A DNA stretch of 64,000 nt from Monarcha castaneiventris obscurior (taxonomy: Eukaryota; Chordata; Aves; Passeriformes; Monarchidae). Both the position numbers and the translations under genes were made by a program. The notes under the pieces are model-generated. The model had not been told where the DNA came from, searched no databases, and saw only the letters and a list, made by a program, of their open reading frames with translations. Within the stretch, counting starts at the first letter, position 1; every line of letters begins with the position of its first letter. The stretch is taken from positions 15,796,001 through 15,860,000 of the forward strand of contig JAMPIT010000059.1 of NCBI GenBank assembly GCA_026261815.1, given 5' to 3'. Of this stretch, positions 59,201 to 64,000 are shown one piece after another.

Positions 59201-62200
59201 GAAAAGCTAGCTAAGCCAAGGAGACAGTTTTGTATAACAATCTCAATATAACATACAGAATGCAATTTCAAATATCTAAGTATACTTATAATGTGAAACC
59301 ATGGCCACAATGCACCATTCTTTTTTAATTTCAGGGCTTTTCCTGTACAGCATCTCAGACCATTGGTTTAATTATGAAAATAAAAGACAGAAAAGGCACT
59401 AGCATATGATATCCTAAACATAAGTTTGTTCCAGCATTATTTATGAAACAGAAAGAAAACAAATTTAATCAATATCTTAAGATAATTTTACCATTTCTGC
59501 CGGGGAACTAAAAGTTCTTTCGTTCTCAGTCATCGGTTGAATGCAATAACATTTTCCAAAGCATGCTAAGTATGCAAATCTAGAAAATAACACTTTTTTC
59601 TAAAATCAGTAAAAACATTCAGGATTGTTTAGAGTTATATTGTCTCATCAGTCTGTGAATATATTACTCTGCCCTCTTCTCACTGTCCCTGCCTGCAGCA
59701 ACATCATTATTAGATACTTTGTGCTATAGCACTACCATTTGGAGCAACCTCCCTGCATCTTTTTTACTGCAATGACTCTTCTATTTTTTCTGACCATAAA
59801 TTATTAATTTCTTACTCTTAGTTGCTTTCCTCTTCTGTTAATGTTGTATGAAACTTAACTTTGGGAATACAAGGAATGTTCCTGGTTGAGCTGGGGTTGA
59901 CAGAAAAGAAGAAAAGATGGATGGTATTGGCCTATCTTTCTTCAGCTTTTACACTGTTTCCTCAAAATGGAGTGTGAATCAGACCAGGGAATACAAAGTG
60001 TGAAGATCTCATCCATCAAGACAGAAAATTCCCATTTTCCCAGCTGACCACTGACTTCCATTGAAACTTTTGAAAGAGTCCTACTTCATTCTGAATTAAA
60101 CCCCAAACCGGATGCAAATGATGAAAAAGGTGGCTATGTTTAAGTTAAAGAGCATGAGTAATTGTCTTAATGTCAATTCACATGCTTGGAGTTCTTCCCT
60201 AAACGTTTATAGGAGTCCTTAACATATTTCTATTGGGTTATCAAAGCCATACAAAGGGTTTTGATTCCCAATTATCATTAGAAATTAATTGAAACAGGGT
60301 ATTGAAATCCCTTATGTACAGTTCTGAATATGCAACTCATATAATGTGGATAAGCAGAAATTAATAGGAAATGTCTGCCCCCAAAGCACTAAAGCCTTGG
60401 TCTTAGCTTTCAGTTATATTGAAAATAAAGTTATTGTATTTTTTTGAGATTCTAACAATTCTCTTACAATTTTATTCCCTAGAATTAAAATATAATGAAA
60501 AACTCAGCCACAAATTATAGAAATTTAAACTGTCACATTTTTAAATCTCAAATGTATATTTATATAGCAGATAGAGATAGTTACGACAAGGATAACCTCT
60601 GATAATTTAACAATATAGAACCACATTTCTATTAAAAATGTACACAGAAAAGCCTTAGTATGTTTAGTAGAATCTCTATGCTTTTTCTTCCTTCTCACTT
60701 AATGCCTTTCAAGGAGCTTTGATTGTAGCTGTTTTAAAGCCTCTGTAGAAGCATTTGACATTCTTATCCTGGGATTTGATCCAGGAATGTGTCCTCAAAT
60801 CAAGACAAGTCTCATCAGACTGGGATTATTACTGTCCTCCCTCACTAAAATCAATAGTTTATATCAGCTAGATTAGAACAGACTAGATATATAAACTGTT
60901 CCTCGAGTCATAGCTAACTGCACAAAAGTAAATGCATTAAACTAAATAAATTGAAAAAAAGCCTTGACCATATCCATTTGGAATATACTCTCTTGATGAA
61001 AAAAAAAAAAACCCAAAAAAAACCAAAAAACCAAATACCAACCCAATCTATTTTCACTGAACACTTTATATATATGATCACAAAACCAGAATTACCCAAA
61101 TTATTCTAGCTCCTATTAAAATCAGAAGAAAAAAATCCCTTTCTCATTCTGTAGACCTGGATCAAGCAGCTCCAGTAAAAACAGTGGAAATGCTTCCAAC
61201 AGAATTTGGCCATAATTTTAATAATTATTCTGATATCATCTGAATTAAAAAAAAAAAAAAAAGTGGAATTTAAAAAAGGTTCTATTTTTGATGAAGCTCA
61301 GGTTTTTTTCTAATGTAAATTTTTGTCTTGTGGTGATTAAAATGGAACAAATTGTTAAAATAGTTCCCAACTTCCTAGTCATACTGAATGAGGGGGAAAT
61401 TTTACACTGAAGAGATAATTGGCATATTTAGCTAATCTTTTATTAATGTAGCACAATTGTAACATACATCTTGTCTCAGAAAAGTCAGCATGGAAATTTT
61501 TGTGTCATTATGCTGTGGCTCCACTTTTTAATAATTCTCTGTAGATTCAGTTTTTTGCAACAAAAATGAGATTTTTCATTTTTATGTGTGCTGTATACTC
61601 CACAGTTCTATTCAGTGAAGAAAGAGCAGGTTCCTTTCAGTACTAAATCTTTATGCAATGTAGTTCTATTGTGGGAACTATGCAAAACTTTCAGTTATAC
61701 ATTTTAATCTAAAGAAAAATAATCATAATAACTGCTCTTTATACTTTTGAATCTAGCATTTAATACAAAATCATGTTTTATGGAATGTGTAAAAAATACA
61801 TTCTCAATCACAAGATGTCACCTGATTAACATGAGTTTTGTGACATCTCAAAAAACTATACAGAAAGGTATCAATTATAACTCTTCAGTACATTCATGTG
61901 AGAAGTTTGACTCCTAATTTTGCAATCAGCATTTCAGATAAAAGAGATTTCTCCAAGAGTACAGAAATTCAGGCTATAAATTAATGATAGATATATACAT
62001 GACAAATTTTCACTAGATATAAAGAATAGGTAAGAATTCCTTATTAATGGAGGGACAAATAAAAAATTCCTCACTCACCAAAATTTAAAGAGGGTAAGAG
62101 TGTGTAGTGTTCTCAAGTGTCCACTCCAGTGGTTTAGGAGGATTGGAAACAACTGAAAGGGAAGTAGTGTTAATAGAATCCATTCCATATTTCGAATGTA

Positions 62201-62460
62201 GCCACCTAAGACAGAATTTGGTGAACCTTGTTATTACTACATGAATACTCACACTAGAAAGATATGATCAATAACATCAATACCACTGCCCTTTGCACTG
62301 ATTTTTTACTGTCTGGATTGTAGTACTCACATTAATTGGAGATCAAATTCTCCACATCTTTGAGCACCCAGAAAGGACACATCATCTAGGAACAACAAAT
62401 ATAATGGTGGATAACATTGGTCCTAATAATAAGGTATTATGTGAATGAAATTAGGTTTTT
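56254..62460. other. Long unique stretch, possible regulatory blocks, no gene recognised
   Basis: No transposon recognised in over 6 kb. Blocks at 58230-58420 and 58890-59040 have dense, non-repetitive motif content. The second contains a YY1-like GCCATCTT (58954-58961), GATA-type sites and a hairpin (58898-58916). A-rich tracts lie at 60996-61035 and 61246-61262. Open frames are short and unsupported. Confidence 0.45.
58898..58916. repeat. Short perfect hairpin
   Basis: GGCTGCC and GGCAGCC form a perfect 7-bp GC-rich stem around AAAAA. It is notable for its GC stem inside AT-rich DNA. No T-run follows and this is not bacterial DNA, so it is not called a terminator. Confidence 0.85.
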
Positions 62461-63790
62461 AGAATCACAGGATGCTTAAGGCTAGAGGAGACCTCCTGGG
62501 GTCATCTAGTCCAAACCTCTACTCAAAGCAGAGTCATGATATTGCTGTCATATTTGTGCAGTAGCACAAATGCTGAGTAGAGGGAAAGGATCACCTCCCC
62601 ATGGCCTGTTTGCTACCATGCTACTCATGCAGCCCAGATTGTGGACAGCCTTATTTTCTGCAAGGCACATTGCTGACTCCTCCTTGGTTTGCTGTTGACC
62701 ATCCCCCTTCAGGTCTTCTCTGCAAAGCTGTTTCCTAATCAGTCAATCCCCATCTTGTACTGTTGTGTCAGATTGTTCTACTCTATCTGTATGAAATGGG
62801 ATTTGCCTCATTCATTTCCATGAAGTCCCCATCAGCCCATCTTTCCAAGCTTGTCTAGATCACGGTGGCAGCCCTGCCCTCCAACATAATGACTGTGAGC
62901 CACAATCCAGTATTTACTGGATTTCTAAGGGTAGATTCCATTTCATGTCATATTCCATGTCATTAATAAAGTCATTCAACAGTTTTGATGCAAGGGTCAG
63001 TCCCTAAAGACTATCACTAAGTGAGCAGCTGCCAGAAATCCTTCCAAATTTCTATTCACTTTGTAGTCCTCTTATCCTGTCCCTATTTTACCAATTTGCC
63101 TATAATGACATCATGGTAGATGAGGTCAGGAGCCTTGCTGAAGTCAAGGAAAACAACATCTGCTCTCCTTGTTCCAGAGTTGGCCTTTTCATCACAATTA
63201 AGCAAGAGAATATTTGTCCTTGGTAAATTCATGAGAGCTGTTCCTGATCATTGTCTTGTCATTCATGAATTTGTAAATGGCTTCTGTTGGATTTGCTCCA
63301 TAACATTGTCAAGGACCAAGGTGAGGCTGACTAGCTTGCAATTCCCTAGTTCCTCCCTCTTGCTTTCTTGAAGATGACTGCGATTGTCTTTTCAAACACC
63401 AGCCAGTTCCCTGACTGGTATGACCTTTCCATTATGGTAAAGATCTTGCAGCAGCATTGGTCAGTTCCCTCAGTACCTCTGGATGCAATCCCACTGCAGC
63501 CCATTAATTTCTGTATGTCTAGATGACTCAGTGCTCCCTAATATATCTTTCTCTGCTGTGGTTACTCTTTCACTTGCAAAGATTGCAAGCAGTACAAGGA
63601 GCTGAATCATGTAAGAGCAGACTCTAACAGTTTAAAAAAAAAAAAATTAAAAAGGCATAGAGTAACTTGGCCTTTTCGGTGCCCTGTATCAACAGGTTCC
63701 TTACGCTACTGAATAGCGAATCCAACTTCTTCTTAGTCTTTTTGCTGCTGCGGTATTTACAGTACTCAATATCCACTAAAAGTAAGTGGT
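62461..63790 (-). mobile_element. CR1 LINE, longest copy in the window, decayed
   Basis: The plus strand starts with the inverted 3' end ('gaatcacaggatgcttaagg', 'gagacctcctggggtcatct'). After 'aacctctactcaaagcagag' it skips most of the typical 3' UTR to a late-ORF2 block ('gggaaaggatcacctcccca'). It runs through the RT core ('ccttgctgaagtcaaggaaa', 'accaaggtgaggctgactag') to the N-terminal part ('ctcagtacctctggatgcaa'). Near 63660-63780, 'ggccttttcggtgccctgta' matches the start of the RT module. A poly-A patch interrupts at about 63633-63647. Inactive. Confidence 0.88.
63050..63480 (-). pseudogene. CR1 ORF2 reverse transcriptase remnant
   Basis: On the minus strand, ADVVFLDFSKAPDLIYH (about 63115-63165) corresponds to the family's YLDFSKAFDTVSH block, so the first catalytic Asp is retained. 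The LVLDNV-like KVME region and the LVSLTL motif upstream are readable only with stops and frame changes. Part of the CR1 at 62461-63790 and not functional. Confidence 0.75.
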
Positions 63791-64000
63791 AAGACTAAAT
63801 AATTTTTTGTTTGTTTTATTTTTCTTCACAAGATAGAGGGGTAAACAAGTTGCAACCAACTCTATTTGTGATCAGAAACTAGAGGTGAGGGAGAATCTAT
63901 ACAAAAAATATATATTTTTCTACACTGCTGATGTTAAAATACTAGCAAATAGTCCGTCAGCTTATTTTTCACTAACCGGAAGTCTACATTCAACAAAAAT
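63791..64000. other. Unique AT-rich DNA at the window edge
   Basis: Nothing recognised; the CR1 may extend a little further as undetectable sequence. Confidence 0.4.

Noticed and set aside
1..64000. CRISPR arrays, tRNA/rRNA genes, phage or plasmid modules, telomeric TTAGGG arrays
   Set aside because: None seen on reading both strands; the tandem repeats present are ordinary microsatellites or short duplications.

Overview
This window looks like non-coding nuclear DNA from a bird. The strongest clue is CR1 (chicken repeat 1) LINE copies scattered over the whole window: at least ten pieces, in both orientations. Several end in the characteristic 'ccttccaaccc...attctatgattctat' tail, and several keep decayed ORF2 reverse-transcriptase remnants. 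There are also solo LTRs of types I know as common avian endogenous retroviruses, including the LTR whose reverse complement begins TGTTGTGGTTTAACCCC. That LTR is widespread in non-galliform birds, so a neoavian is my guess (inference). The DNA is AT-rich. I recognise no protein-coding gene, rRNA or tRNA. Nothing looks bacterial or plasmid-like, and there is no CRISPR array.

Layout. 1-6.2 kb: mostly unique sequence with an old CR1 tail (943-1202), a candidate minus-strand LTR (1765-2140), a possible 3' terminal exon (2895-3080) and a CR1 (3821-4350). 6.2-11.2 kb: a plus-strand ERV LTR (about 6230-6744), a minus-strand LTR (9830-10481) and a weak LINE-like remnant. 11-24 kb: unique sequence, A-rich tracts, a trinucleotide repeat, an old CR1 (18506-18990) and a CR1 tail (23239-23416). 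24-26.1 kb: a compact candidate solo LTR (24091-24460) and a 259-bp TTCCC microsatellite. 28-29.2 kb: a CR1 interrupted by a second CR1 in the opposite direction. 32.5-45.5 kb is the repeat-rich part: an LTR abutting a CR1 (32570-33845), two GC-richer LTR-like patches (36.8-38.05 kb), two large CR1 copies (38701-39835 minus and 40430-41365 plus) and a solo LTR with a clear 5-bp target duplication (44884-45455). 45.5-62.4 kb: almost repeat-free unique DNA with a few blocks that read like conserved regulatory elements. 62.4-63.8 kb: a final large minus-strand CR1.

The window reads best as part of a gene desert or a long intron. The coding potential is relics of CR1 ORF2, all broken by stops, frameshifts or lost catalytic residues. 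A few short segments have good splice signals on both sides (8241-8283, 12575-12680, 14293-14304, 20832-20899) or an acceptor plus a poly(A) signal (2895-3080). These are the best candidates for exons of an unrecognised transcript, but each could be chance. I did not find a previously undescribed multi-gene system. The most distinctive structures are the nested CR1 pair, the G-rich pentanucleotide array, a triple inverted-repeat cluster at 5604-5661 and the palindrome at 45894-45916.
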